Shown: positions 48,271 through 60,400 of the stretch, piece by piece | Position numbering within the stretch: position 1 is the first letter of the stretch | Layout: each line of letters begins with the position of its first letter | Assembly: GCA_023333565.1 (NCBI GenBank) | Contig: JAJKFH010002564.1 | Location: forward strand, 372,001 to 436,000 | Direction: 5' to 3' | Length of the DNA: 64,000 nt | Origin: Puffinus mauretanicus | Lineage: Eukaryota > Chordata > Aves > Procellariiformes > Procellariidae | The notes under the pieces: model-generated | The model's database searches: none | Told to the model about the DNA's origin: nothing | What the model saw: only the letters and a program-made list of their open reading frames with translations | Program-made: the position numbers and the translations under genes

Positions 48271-50574
48271 CCCAGTGAGAGTTTTCCCAAATTGAACACT
48301 TCATAGTTTTAATCTTGTGCCTGGAGAGACCCCAACATTTTTATCATAATAATAATAAATTTGAACCATCACAAATGTTAGTATATGTTTCAGAGCTAGG
48401 CTATGGGTGAGATAAAGATGGAAGGCAAGAATCCTAAAATTTATTCAGCAGTGCTGAAATGAGTAACAGAAGGCAAGAAAAATGCAGAAAGATGGAGAAT
48501 GTCAGTGCAGACATCTCCCATTTTCCTCTGAAATTGCCATGACTCACACCATAGACATAGAGGCAGCAGTACCTCAGGTATTGTGCAAGGAAGAGGAGTG
48601 TTTATTTTATTTATTTATGCATTCTCCTCTTCAATTTCCCATTCTAGAATTTGTTTAGCTGAAGACCATAAAATCTATTGTTTTCTTACAAGTGCAAGAG
48701 CAAAAAGACTTATTTTCTGAAAAGACTTTTTTAGCAAATATAGGCACAGACCTGCTTTGAAATGTACGAATCTTAAGTATTAATATTGATGGACCTAGAA
48801 TACCATATAATTTTGCCATATAGCTGAGAGACAAATATTGCAATTCTTAGAGAAATAAGACTCCCATGGACATCTATAGAGTTTTGCTTGAGGTCATAAT
48901 GCAAGATCCAACTCTAAGTCACAGTGCAGCTGTCAGACTAAGCCAGAAACACTTTCAACACATCACTTCTTGCTCACTATATTTCAAAAACGGTGGGTCT
49001 CACCCACCTGCTCTTTAGCAGTTTTATTTAAATAAATGCAAACATAACTGATTGAGACATCTGTGTCCTTCCATCTCCAGAATTAAGTAACGTGGGAAAT
49101 GAATATGACATAATGTTCAATTAATTTCTTTAATCACTTTATTTTCTTTTGTAGACAGTTTTTGTAGCCTCTCTAGCTAAAATACTGCAAGAAGCTTATT
49201 ATTTGAAAATTAATCTTCTGATGATATTTTGAAGTATCTTAACAGAGTTTAAATGATTAAAAATCCCCAAGTTTTATTTCTGCTTTCTTCTGTTCATACT
49301 GTGTATCTTTTTTAGTGTGCCTTTTGTCTTGCAAGTATAATTGAAGAAGGAAGTGAAAGTACGACTAAATTAGTTAAGAGAAAACTAAGCATTAGGAACA
49401 ATATAAAAAATAAAAAGAGATGACATTGAACAACATTCTTGATGACACGTTTATTAGTATAGCACAAGCACTTACACAGCAGAATATTAGGTTCTTACAA
49501 TGACATACTGGACCACAAATAATTTGCAGAGACAGTGAGTTTAAGCTAGATAGAGAAACTTGTAAGCAAAGGCTTCAAGAACAGAAATGTCCATCAAAGA
49601 GCTGAAAAGAGAGCAGTCTAGCAGAGTGGAAATACGGACGAAAGATCAAAACATCTGTTCTGAGCTGGAGAGAGCTGGGAGGGAAGACTGAAGAGAGTGC
49701 AGCTCTGCCACACAGACAGTGAAAGGGTAGGAGGGAATAAGTGTTGGTGAAAGATGCTAAACAGGAACCAATAAATTTGGGACATTTTAGAAAACCAAGC
49801 ATATAGGGATTTTTTTTTTTTTTTTAATGTACACTGCAGTCTTGAAGCTACGATTAACTGCTTGTGAAAAGCATCTTTGCATGCACAAATACTGAATATC
49901 CTGATGCTTAAGTAAATGTCTGATGCTATGGAGGGAATTAGGCATGTTAGTAAAATTCTTAAAATTGTGGCTTTACCTGTGCAGAGAGCAAGTGATAAGA
50001 GCTTAAAAGATACCAAAAAATGATGGCTAGCTTGCTTCCACTCTGAAAACTCACACCCATGATAACCAGACAAAAGTAATGTCTGTAATGATAAAAAAAA
50101 AAAAAAAAGGAAAGAGGAAAAAATAGTGTTATATACTTAACTTTAAATCTAGTGCAACTCAAAATATAGCTAGGGATTTCTCTGAAATTCACCATGAGAA
50201 TCAGGGATCATCTGTAAAATAACTCTCAGCCACTACCTGTACCTCTGTTTAGCAAAGGAAATGGCATAGGAAGAGAACTTATTCTAAAAAGAAGAGTAAC
50301 GGAAAAGATTGCCCAAACAAAAGAAAGTAGACATGCTGCAGTATAGACAGTGTTTTCTATTATATTTGATATACAAATTAATTAGAAGTATTTGCAACTC
50401 TCTTCTAATGCATATGTTAATGAATTAATCAGAATAGTTCGCAATATTTTAATTACATAGGCTAAATGTCAAGTTTTTAAAGAGGGAAATTAGATGTTTT
50501 CATAAATGAAGAATTTTGTGAATTTTCTATGCATGTGAATGGGGCAATTAGGATTTTTTAAGATAACTTAGTTT

Positions 50575-50770
50575 AAAATTAAAGGCTACATGAAGGTCTC
50601 CTTAGACATCTTTAATAGCCTGACCTAGTTATGAATAATTGCTGTTGACACAGGATTTACACATGTCCTTACACTGTGTCATTTTCTCAAATGCAAACAA
50701 GACACCTGCTGTCAAATATAAATCAGCAAGTAATTATCCCTACCATGCATGTGGAACTTAATTCATGTTT
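50575..50770. promoter_or_regulatory. Possible conserved non-coding element
   Basis: Low-repeat sequence with GAATAATTGCTGTTGACA, AGCAAGTAATTATCCC and GAACTTAATTCATG. It resembles homeodomain-bound enhancer sequence, but no conservation data are available here. Confidence 0.2.
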
Positions 50771-51824
50771 AAAATAGTCTTTCTAGGCATTTTTTCTACA
50801 AAAGGGGGAGAATAAAGACGAGACATTCATGTTATACATACAAAAGAAAACATTCCCTTTCAAGAAGCATGGGTAATTTCAACATCATGATGACAGCTTT
50901 TGATACATTTTTTTTCCTGAAACAGTTTACATTGAACAAGCTTATCCATACACCTTTAAAGAGTTTTCTATACCTCAAATTATGTAGAGGTACAGATTGT
51001 TTCATCACAGAGCTTCCGAATATCTGTGATTGTTAATATTATTACATGGGTTTAATTTCTTCCTCTTCAGAAACTGAATTTAACCCAGTCACATTCCAGG
51101 GGATTATTCAAAGTAAAATAAGGACAGACAGAGTGGTGGGTATTTGGAGAGAGAGAGCATGGTCAGATTTGAAGGCAAAAGATGGGAGCAACAAGTTGTC
51201 CCAGAAAAGAGACGAAATATTTGCTGTAAAATGAATTTTGTATATGGCAAAAAGGGGGTAGTATATGTAAAAGAATTGAAAACTTTAGGACTCTAACAGT
51301 GTGTAAGATTAAACACACTCTTAACACTTTTGCAAGATCTGGACCTCAGTCAGTACTTTGCTCTTACTCAGTCTTGTCAACAGGGTGGAAATTAGGCTGT
51401 GAATTTGAAACCCTTCAAGACGATTTTCTGACTGAATTCTCCAGCCACTTGGAAATTCTGTGAAAAACACAAGGCAATCATCACCCAGCAGCATATACAC
51501 CCAGTTCCTACCATGTTTGTAGGGACACTAGCCTATTCAGAGGTGTTAGATCTTCCCAGAGAATTTACTGGCCAGGATTTTCAGCTGAAACTCATTTTCT
51601 GAATCCCATCCAGTTTGCTTAGGCTATGGCTAGAAATGCAGGGACTAAGGAACACAAGAGATAACAAAGCTACCTTCAAACATGCTAGTCTTGATGCTGG
51701 AGCTGAATAACTAAATCAGTCATCTGCAGGTATTCAAGGTTATTCGATTAATAACAGCAGTGTTTTGGATAAAGATGATGATTTTTGAGGCTAACAGAAC
51801 ACAATGTGCTCTTCCTGCATACAG

Positions 51825-51930
51825 ACCCTGTGGTGAGGCAAGTGTAGTTAATGTAATGACAATTGTCCTACTACTGGCATAATTATATGCTGTGCTAAAT
51901 TAAACCTCTCATTAATGAATTGCTGCTAAT
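51825..51930. promoter_or_regulatory. Possible conserved non-coding element
   Basis: Within about 100 bases: GTTAATGTAATGACAATTGT, CATAATTATATGC, GCTAAATTAAACC, TCATTAATGAATTGC and GCTAATACC. The density of ATTA cores and the ACAATTGT and TCATTAATGA palindromes is higher than in neighbouring DNA. Function is not shown. Confidence 0.25.
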
Positions 51931-53002
51931 ACCAAATTTGAAACTTAATATGATCTGCAGTTTGGAAAATAACTGCTGTCTGATCAGTTTTATCAACTAC
52001 AAAAAGAAAAGTGACACTGGTTTTGTTATTTGGGAAAAAAGCCACATGTTTTTAAACAAAGTGTACAGGGGTATCTGTACTTTAGTCTCGCTTCAGAAGC
52101 TATTTTTCTGGAACTGCTTGTATTCAGATATTATAGCTTTTACTGCTGGGCTTTTAATTACACTGCTAGTGTAGTTCTCCAGCAGGCAACTTTTTAAAAA
52201 GTCAGACAACAGCTAGGGGTGACTATGAGCCAAAAACTCATAGTTTACTCTGTTGGGAGCTACACTGGTAATTCTATTTGTGGAGGATTTTATTTGGATA
52301 CTAACTCTAAGAACGCATTGGAATGCTGAAATCAGTCTTTATGAGATATGAACTGAAACTGCACTAAGTCTGGGAGGTAGAATTTTAATTCCATCATTTC
52401 TCCTTCCTTTAGGAGGTTCCTTAGGGATATAATGCTATCAGTCTCAAAAAAATTCTAAAAAAAAAAAAAATCAAATTCTCTTTACTTTGCAGGACTTCAC
52501 TCTTCTTTGCATCTAATCATCTTTTCCTCCTCTCCCTCCCAGATAACTTTATTCATTTGTGAATTAACTTTAAGAACATTTAGTGATAATGTTATTGTGG
52601 TGACCATCGGTTGTCCCGTCAGTGGTAAATTCTTTCCTTACTGGCAGTTGTGTGACCAAATAATGCACCTCTTTAATGTGAACTGCTACCTCTTTAAAAT
52701 CTACTTAACTTCAGGACTGCAAGATATTGGGACTCTGACAGGTGTATAATTTGCAAAATTAGATCATGGTTACTTAGAATCTTCCCCTTTTTTAATTTTC
52801 TGTTAAAAAAATCACTGCTATGTCTCAAATTAATTTGCAGATAAAATGTTATGTAATAAACACCCTGTATGCTCTGACCTGAGTCCATGAGAATGTTTCA
52901 GGGTTTGGACAGAACCCAAGACCAGTTGTATTAACATTGTAAGCAACGCTTTACAATTTTCAGGCCAAAAGGATTTTTGTTGTTTTCTATTTTCTTTTTT
53001 TC

Positions 53003-53007
53003 TCAAG
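53003..53007. repeat. Target-site duplication, left copy
   Basis: TCAAG directly left of the LTR; the identical right copy is at 53526-53530. Confidence 0.85.
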
Positions 53008-53131
53008 TGTTGTGGTTTAACCTGACAGGCAGCCAATAGCACGCAGCTGCTCACTCACTCCTCCCCAGTGGGATGGGGAGAGAATTGGAAGGGTAAAAGT
53101 GAGAAAAACTCGTGGATTGAGATAAAGACAG

Positions 53132-53137
53132 TTTAAT
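53132..53137 (-). terminator. LTR polyadenylation signal (ATTAAA)
   Basis: The minus strand reads ATTAAA within TCTATTAAACTGTC, downstream of the TATA box and about 125 bases before the LTR end, fitting the R/U5 border. Confidence 0.55.
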
Positions 53138-53277
53138 AGAACAGAAAAGGGAAAAAAGAAAAAAAATAATAATAACGATAGAATATACAAAAATGAGTGA
53201 TGCACAATGCAATTGCTCACCACCCGTGCTGACCGATAACCAAGTAACGATCAGTACTTCCTGGATCACGCCTACCA

Positions 53278-53285
53278 TTCATATA
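53278..53285 (-). promoter_or_regulatory. LTR TATA box
   Basis: The minus strand reads TATATGAA within CAGTATATGAATGG, about 140 bases upstream of the ATTAAA signal of the same LTR. The consensus in related LTRs, as I recall it, has TATATAAA, so this copy probably carries one change. Confidence 0.6.
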
Positions 53286-53525
53286 CTGAGCATGATGTCA
53301 CATGGTATGGAATACCCCATTAGCCAGCTGGACTGGCTGTCCTGATTATGTTCCCTCCCATCTCGTGTACCTAGCTCAGTCAGTAGGCATGGGAGCTGTC
53401 CTTGGACTAGGAGGGCACTTAGCAACAACTGAAAACATCAGTGTGTTATCAACATTCTCCTCATACTAAATCCAAAACACAGCACTAGGAAGAAATTTAA
53501 CCCTATCCCAGCCAAAACCAGGACA

Positions 53526-53530
53526 TCAAG
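53526..53530. repeat. Target-site duplication, right copy
   Basis: TCAAG directly right of the LTR end (AGGACA), identical to 53003-53007. Confidence 0.85.
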
Positions 53531-55669
53531 TTAACACATTAATTAGAAATTACCTGCAAGGGATAAAACACAGCCTACACAATATACCAGATTGGAGCCC
53601 CACCATCCAAAAAAGATCACATTAAATTTTGTAAATAAAACCTAAAGATACAGTTATTGAAACAAAGGTATCTATGGACTTAAAGTTAAAAAAAAACCTT
53701 GAAAACTTAAAGTCCATAGATAGGTTCAGGCATGTCAGTCACCGTTAAGTATTAAAAATACAAAGAGTAATGGAGAGAGATCGAAAATGGTATTCCACCT
53801 TCTACACTATTGCTTAGCAAATATGCCAAGAATTTCTCCTGCATCCTTTGCTACTTTTTGGTTTTTTCTGCTATGGATGAAGTGCAGAACATGCACAGTG
53901 TAATTCTCACTCCTACTGTCACTCACAACTAACTCATTGAATCATTTCTGTGTTTGTTGTGAAATACAAAACATGTGAGGTGTGTTAGTTGCTCTTATCT
54001 CTGAAGACAACCCCTACGGACATATTCATCTGGAAGTTCCTATGTGGACATACAGGAATTGACTAAAGACGGTGGGATAAGCTTGCCACAAATCAAATAT
54101 CCTGCTTTGCAGAAGTTATATTTTACAAATATCATCTGCCAGCTTTAAGGGTTTAATCCTACACATCAGAGGTGCTGAGCGTTGCTTGCATAAGCACAAG
54201 ATAAAAAAAGATGAGCTGCAAAGGGGGCAGAGCAAAGCTTGCGGCTGCATTAGTGGGAAAGCACTGCTACATAAATGTCAGCTTGTTCCCATCTAGTGAC
54301 AGATGTTAAGGCTAAAGAAGAGAGAGCAGAGTTTAGTCCTTACTGACAGTTCAGAATGACACTTGAGTCCACCTCTCTCCAGCCACACTGATCACCCTCA
54401 TCTCCCCCGTGTAACCAGAAATGAGTCCAGAAGTCTGAATAACTTCTACAGTAACTAAATTCTTTGGTTCTTGTCCAGTGCTTACACACACCTGTGAAAA
54501 CAGTGATGCTGATGCTCACCTCTCCTTCTCTCCCCATTGCATACAGCACAAGGACTAAAATGAGTATTTCTTTTCCTGTAATCTTTTTTTTTTATTTTAT
54601 GCAGAGACATTTATACTTTGCAGTTCCTCTATTTTGGCATTCTTACTAGTGTTTGCATTAAATCTTGCATGCTGAGTATCTGTTTGGCATTAAGCATGAA
54701 TGCCTTCCTTTGAAAGGAATTTCTCTTTAATTTTTATGCCTTTTTATAAAAAGCTCTCAAAAGCCCTAGGCCAAACAGCCATTTTTAATTTTCATGAATA
54801 AGGTATCTCAAATAAGGGGATCCCATGGCCCCCTGGCTGCTTTTGAATTCTGCATAAATATTAGAACTTGAACTCTGCTCAGAAATCACTGTGTTCAGTG
54901 GATGTTTCTTTTGGGGGAAAATCCTACAAATACCACGAGGAAGATAATTCTGCAAAAATTCTACATTGCTGTGTATGGCAGTGTAGCTGTACATATATTC
55001 ATTTCACTTAATTCACAACACAAAGTCTTGTTGTTTTTCCTGCCGTTTTACGTCAATCCAACTGTCATTTTAGTATAAAAATTTAAGTATTTGTTCTCAA
55101 TAAAATAAAAGGAGATTATGAGGAACTTTTCTGTCACTGAATCCAACACATATTGAATATGACAGAAACATTCAAACCCATCAGCATGTGATTTAAATAT
55201 TAAAATCTTAATCTCTATTGTTTGGAACCTTACATTTGCAATTGTTACTGTCTTTTTTATTCAGGGTTCTCTTTATTCAGAAAGATTAAAAAAAAAGTAT
55301 GAAATGGAACAAAACCTAAGAAGTAGGCACAAAGTAACTTGTTATCACAAAATATTCAGAATTCAAGTTAGTACAAAACAGCTTTATTTCTGCTAAGAGG
55401 TAAAGTGAAACACAGTTTGCATACCGAGTTAGTAAGCACACATTTTTTCTGCTGACCGAGAAAGAAGATCTTTCCTTCAGTGTGACTTTCAGCCTGTAAG
55501 CTCTCCTGATACTGTTGCCACTAGTGTGTAATGACCGCATCCTCACCAAACTTCAGGACTAGTACACCAGCCTCCATTTTCTTATCAGGTCACCTGCCTT
55601 TAATGATTTTTTCCTCCTTTACTCTATAAGACCACTGACTGAAATATAAAGCCCATTCACTTCTCTTAT

Positions 55670-55790
55670 GAAAGTGTTTTCCCAATGCCATGTTTGATTC
55701 TCCCCTAAGGACATACAATACTATTTTGTTCTTCACAATTTTTGAAGTTCCTAAATAAAAACATAATAACATACCCTTTCTCCACTTCTT
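55670..55790 (+). repeat. Direct repeat, copy 1 (about 120 bp)
   Basis: Starts GAAAGTGTTTTCCCAATGCC and ends ATACCCTTTCTCCACTTCTT. It matches 56421-56540 in the same orientation with scattered substitutions and small indels; the best block is AATGCCATGTTTGATTCTCC followed by CCTAA. Confidence 0.85.
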
Positions 55791-56420
55791 TGGACACTGC
55801 TGATAATCACCTTAAAAATACACTACAAAGATACATCTTCTATGAGCAAAGAAGTTTGAGATCAGACCTGATAGAAAGTTGCTTTCCCAATCCACAGTGC
55901 TTTCTGTCATTCTTTTGTCTTAAATTTTGTCAGAGTCTTTTCAGCAGCAAAGAAAGGCTTATCCACGAAAGAACCATGAGCCCAGCCTAAGCTCAGAGGA
56001 TGTAGAAAATCCATTATCAAGTCCTGATCTCTAAAACTTTTGCTGTAGGGTTAAAACTTGTGTCTTGCACAATTTAGGTGAATACCAAGACCCTCAAGTT
56101 CTGTTCTTATACTGTGCTCACATTCTCTTCCGTGAGACAATATGAACTGTAATTTCCACTCTGGGGCTGAGAAGAAATGTTATCTTGATAGTTTTGTTGA
56201 AACTTGCATGTTCCTTAAAAATACATAAAATGCGATTTTCTTTTTTTAATTGTTAGAATCACCTTCAGAATTTCTGAAAAATTGTGAACGTTAAACTATT
56301 AAACTTTTAGGACAAGAATAGTAAAACTGTCAAAAGAGGCAGGGATATTCAAAGTTTTAACCACATTACAAAAGGAAACTCTCACAGTCAAAATGTTTTA
56401 ACCATAAAATTTCCTTTGCA

Positions 56421-56540
56421 GAAAGTGTGCAATGCCATGTTTGATTCTCCCCTAACAAAATACATAATACACTATTCTCTTCTTCACAGTTTCAAAGTTC
56501 CTAAATAAAAATATAATAACATACCCTTTCTCAACTTCTT
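56421..56540 (+). repeat. Direct repeat, copy 2 (about 120 bp)
   Basis: Starts GAAAGTGTGCAATGCCATGT and ends ATACCCTTTCTCAACTTCTT. It shares AGTTCCTAAATAAAAA and ATAATAACATACCCTTTCTC with copy 1, which lies about 750 bases to the left. The flanks differ, so either a local duplication or two insertions of one short element is possible. Confidence 0.85.
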
Positions 56541-58479
56541 GTCTTCCTCAACATGATTAAAATGCAGCAGAAATGCAGTGGATGTAGTATAAGAACTAGC
56601 TAGGACTCTCGACAAAGAGTTAGGATCTCAGTGGATGTTCTGCATATATTTATATAGCTTAAATAGCAAATGGAAAAAGAGAGGAGGCAGAGAGAGAAAA
56701 AAAATAGAGAGTTAAAGGGAAATAATTATATTGAAAGTGGTAAAAAATAAAAAGGTATAGTACAGAGTAATAAGAAGGCTAAACATTAGCTAAGTTATGA
56801 GAAGAAGAGAGAACCTCAGTTTCACCCTGAGCAAGGAAATCCTTCTAGTTTCTCTGAACCCGTAATAGAACTAAAGATTTCCACTAAAGCTAGGACCAAG
56901 CCACCTTTTCCTTTTAGACTGAATATAATGGGAAGGTTGCATACTGAATACAAATGCTAATTTGCTACAGATCATGCTGCCAGAGAAATCTGAAGTTAGT
57001 TAGTGGAGTGCATCCACCAGTGAACGGTACTCCTGGAGCAGGGAATCATTAATTGACTGCATAAATGCCTTCCTGCCGTTGATGAAAATCAGGACTGCCA
57101 TTCCCTGGCATCACAGGAGGCTCTGAAGGCATGCACACCCTGGAGGAGCGACTCAGGATAATCTGTTCAACAGAATGAACAGAAATCAGAATAATGTCTT
57201 TTGCTCATATCACACTTAAAATGGAGGTCAGATAGTCAATCTCTCTAGACTGAGTGGGGAACTCAACACCTATCAATCTAAGGGAAACAGAATGAATAGA
57301 TGAAACTTTAAAATAACAATCATAGTACCTCCTTTCTTTTTTGCTTACATGTTGTTTTCTGGTTCCAGCATTCAACAGTAAAAGAAGGAATAGCAAAAAA
57401 CAAAATCCTGAGCTCACATTAATACAGTGTGTTTCACCATAAGACTCTTGTTTGAAGAACTGCTTGGACTTTGTTTCTACATATGTCATAAAGGAAAGAG
57501 AGAGACTATCTAGTTTTAGGGAAGTTTGGAATTCAGAGGTGTCTATTTGGACTACATATACTTGAAAAAGGATTTTTTTAAACAAGCTTATTTCACTAGA
57601 GTGAGGGTCTTTGGATGCATGCTGTGGTTGAAAGACGTGCTTGTTCCATATTTATCTTGTGAATGGTGGTGAGTCTGAGTTTGTGAATTACCCAAATTTT
57701 TTTCCTTATAGGTCTTGATCATATAGCTCCTTATTATTTGGGTTTTCTTTGGTAAATTCTTAAAGAACAATATTAAAATATTTGAAACAAATAACATCTG
57801 AAATATCTAGTCTGTATTTTGAATAATACATGGAAAATCTGCAGGCTAACAGCTGGAAGTATGCTAAATTTAATCTGGCAACAGATCTATGAGTGACAGA
57901 AGGAGTAAACTTGACAACAAAAAAAGGAATACGCTCCCTGAGTGCACCTTTTGGGATTTGCCAGAGTTTTGATAAAACCATGCCCAGAAGCCTCATTTGA
58001 AGGACAGCCCACCTACACAACCTCTCAGTCACAAGAACACAATTCCACACTGAGTCTCAACTAACAGCCAGGCAACTCATAAGGATAAGTCTCATCCCCA
58101 CACCCTGCAGCAACCCCCCTGTGCTCTCATGACGTGCCTGGAACTGGCTACAACACAACATTTACTTCTGCCACATCACAGCAATCAGTCTGAAACAGTG
58201 AGTGTCTTGTTAATTTGAGTCTCCAACTTAATGATAAATCAGCAGTGTGCTTTTCATGTGTAAATATGGAACTGGGGAAGAAAATTAAATCAGAGAGGAG
58301 TTTTCCATTCTTTACACTTTCTGTAATATTCAAGAGTTATTATCATGTCTAAGAAAAGAAGTTTTTTCATGCATGCAAAAAAATTCCACGTTGTCTGAGT
58401 CCTAATGTACAATACAGTAGGGCAGTAAATATGAAAAAACTATCCTCTGCACTCTGAATGCCTAAGAGCTAGTTGTAGT

Positions 58480-58970
58480 CCCTTGCCGGTAGAGCACAGG
58501 AGCCTTCCTGAAAAGCATTTTCTTCATCTTGAGAGCATAAGAATACTGAATGGTGGCAACTGATACAGCATCCTTCCCTAGCCTAGTCACAGGCATTTTA
58601 GAAGTAGCTATGGGCGCCCAGGGTGAGGCTGTGCGCCCCCAAGAAAAAGGTTGGATTTGCAACTCCTTTGCAGCCCTGCGGTGCTGCCCTGTTCACAGTG
58701 ACAGCTCTACTGCCTTATAGCTCAGCCCCTGTTTTCACATTTGACTTCTGGGCAGAACTAAGTCCCTCTGCTGACTGATGTTTATTTCTCAGATAGCTGT
58801 CTTCCAACAACTGCCCGCACAGTGTCCGCAGCAGATCCAAGCAATGGAGCTACCCACCAGAGCATCCGTAAGGTGGCCCCAGTGAGGGGTGCGAGGCCGC
58901 AGAAGGCCAGGGACTGGGCACTAATCTCCCCTGTTTGCATTAGCAGACTCTGAATCGGATGATAAAGGGA
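58480..58970. other. GC-elevated patch of unknown origin
   Basis: GC content rises for about 500 bases, with phrases such as GGGCGCCCAGGGTGAGGCTG and AGGGGTGCGAGGCCGCAGAA. Short minus-strand frames (58662-58462 and 58973-58782) have no domain. It may be a decayed repeat or a conserved element; nothing decides between them. Confidence 0.35.
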
Positions 58971-59929
58971 CAATTTGACAGAAGTCTCAGAGCAGTACTG
59001 CAGAAGTAGCTTCTCTGCTCTTTAAAAGAATAGTTTTGTATGATTGTTTTTGCATTAAGCACGCTTTGGGCCAGATCCGCACTGTGTGGTAGCACAGTGC
59101 TTCATTTCCCCAAGGACTAAGCAAAAAAAACCCTTTATTTTTGTCCTTGGTAATCTGAATAGAGGAGTCATTACCTCTGGTTTTGAACTACAGGAAATGC
59201 CATTTCCACCTGAATAAACTCTATTGCAACACCCACTTTTTCCATTATGCCTTTTCAGATTAGTCCTCTCTGTCTTTATAGATGGAATATTTCAAAGAAA
59301 CTCAAAGTTTTTTCTCCCTCTCTCCCAAAATATCCTTCTGGTCTATCTCTAAACAATTAACTGTTCTGTGTAACATTAGTCACTGTTAAATTACTGCCAA
59401 ATACAGTCTTTCTGGTGTGGGCAGTTAGTTTAGTTTTCTCATTTTAATAGAAAGATGATTTGGGGATAAGGGTATAACAGGAGCACAGGTAGATTTATAT
59501 TCCCTCCAGTTATATCTATATGAACTTTAATATTTGAAAGCTATTTTCTCTAGAGCAATCTGTTTATGAAAAAAAAAAACAATCAACTAGCAAGGTGTGG
59601 TGCAGAAGGTTGCTGTTATTTATGGATTTTTAAGATACTATATGCCACATCTAATTCTCAGTAAATTATTCATAATAAAAATTTCTTGAGCATTTCCACA
59701 TACCACCTTTCCAATGATGGCACATCTCAAAGGAGTGTTTTACATCCTCTGTTGTGGGTTCTTCCTGTAGGCCATGTTTATATAATAGTCATTCCATTGT
59801 TGTAGAAAAATAATTTTACCAAAAGCAATTTTAAACTGCTTTCTTGCAAAAAAAAGAAATAATTACTTCTATATTGTTTTTAAAAATTCAATCTGTTTGT
59901 AAATGGGGAGGAGGTGGAAAATAGATGCT

Positions 59930-60400
59930 TCCAAGCGTTGATTTCTTTGAGAAATTGCCAGTAATTATAAAGTGGAATGGCTGCATTAAGTTTCAGGTTC
60001 TGATAGCAATGAAAAGGGGCAGGAAACGGGGCGGGGGGTAGTGTATGTATGCTGTACCCTTGCTTATTTTTTATGTTTTGTTAAACATACCCAATCCGTC
60101 TCCCCAAAGCTATTTTTTAGCAGCCTGCTTAAAATTGTTTAGCAAATACAGATAAGAAGTACCATGGGGCTTTATGATTGGAATGGCTTCAGCTCTGATA
60201 CATCCTGTGCAATGTGCGCTGTAGTTTAAAGATGTATCTTCTGAAATACATTTGCTGTAACAAATTTTTTATTCACAGATAAGTAAGCATCACATGACAG
60301 CAAGTATTTGACAGATAGAAAAATGCACTTCAGGTAGATAGAGAAAGTGCCTGACTTTTTCAGCATGTCGGCTGTCAAACTGATAACCAACTAAATTAGT
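59930..60400. promoter_or_regulatory. Possible conserved non-coding element
   Basis: Low-repeat sequence with GCCAGTAATTATAAAG, CATCCTGTGCAATGTGCGCT, AGCATCACATGACAGCAAGT and CTGTCAAACTGATAACC, interrupted by a G-rich run near 60030. It has the balanced look of vertebrate enhancers; this is an impression, not a measurement. Confidence 0.2.

Larger units (their letters stand above)
43741..53007. other. Non-coding DNA, no gene recognised
   Basis: About 9 kb with frames of 151 codons or fewer. The longest (50073-49618 minus, 48129-47785 plus) lack domains and have biased composition. Contains the microsatellites at 44148, 45037, 46976 and 48243, and three enhancer-like AT-rich patches described separately. 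Confidence 0.6.
53008..53525 (-). mobile_element. Solo LTR of an avian endogenous retrovirus (ERVL-like)
   Basis: The 518-bp element has TG...CA ends and a perfect 5-bp target duplication (TCAAG), a length usual for ERVL-type elements. On the minus strand it begins TGTCCTGGTTTTGGCTGGGA, has a TATATGAA promoter box (53285-53278) within GCTCAGTATATGAATGG, then GGTGAGCAATTGCATTGTGC, an ATTAAA poly(A) signal (53137-53132) in TCTATTAAACTGTC, and ends CCACAACA. I recognise the phrases around GTATTCCATACCATGTGACA and GTTGATAACACACTGATG as belonging to an LTR family widespread in bird genomes. There is no internal retroviral sequence next to it, so recombination between two LTRs probably removed the provirus. 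Orientation is firm from the promoter and poly(A) order; the exact subfamily is not resolved. Confidence 0.9.

Noticed and set aside
49618..50073. 151-codon minus-strand frame
   Set aside because: Contains a Lys run from a T/A homopolymer and no recognisable domain; likely chance.
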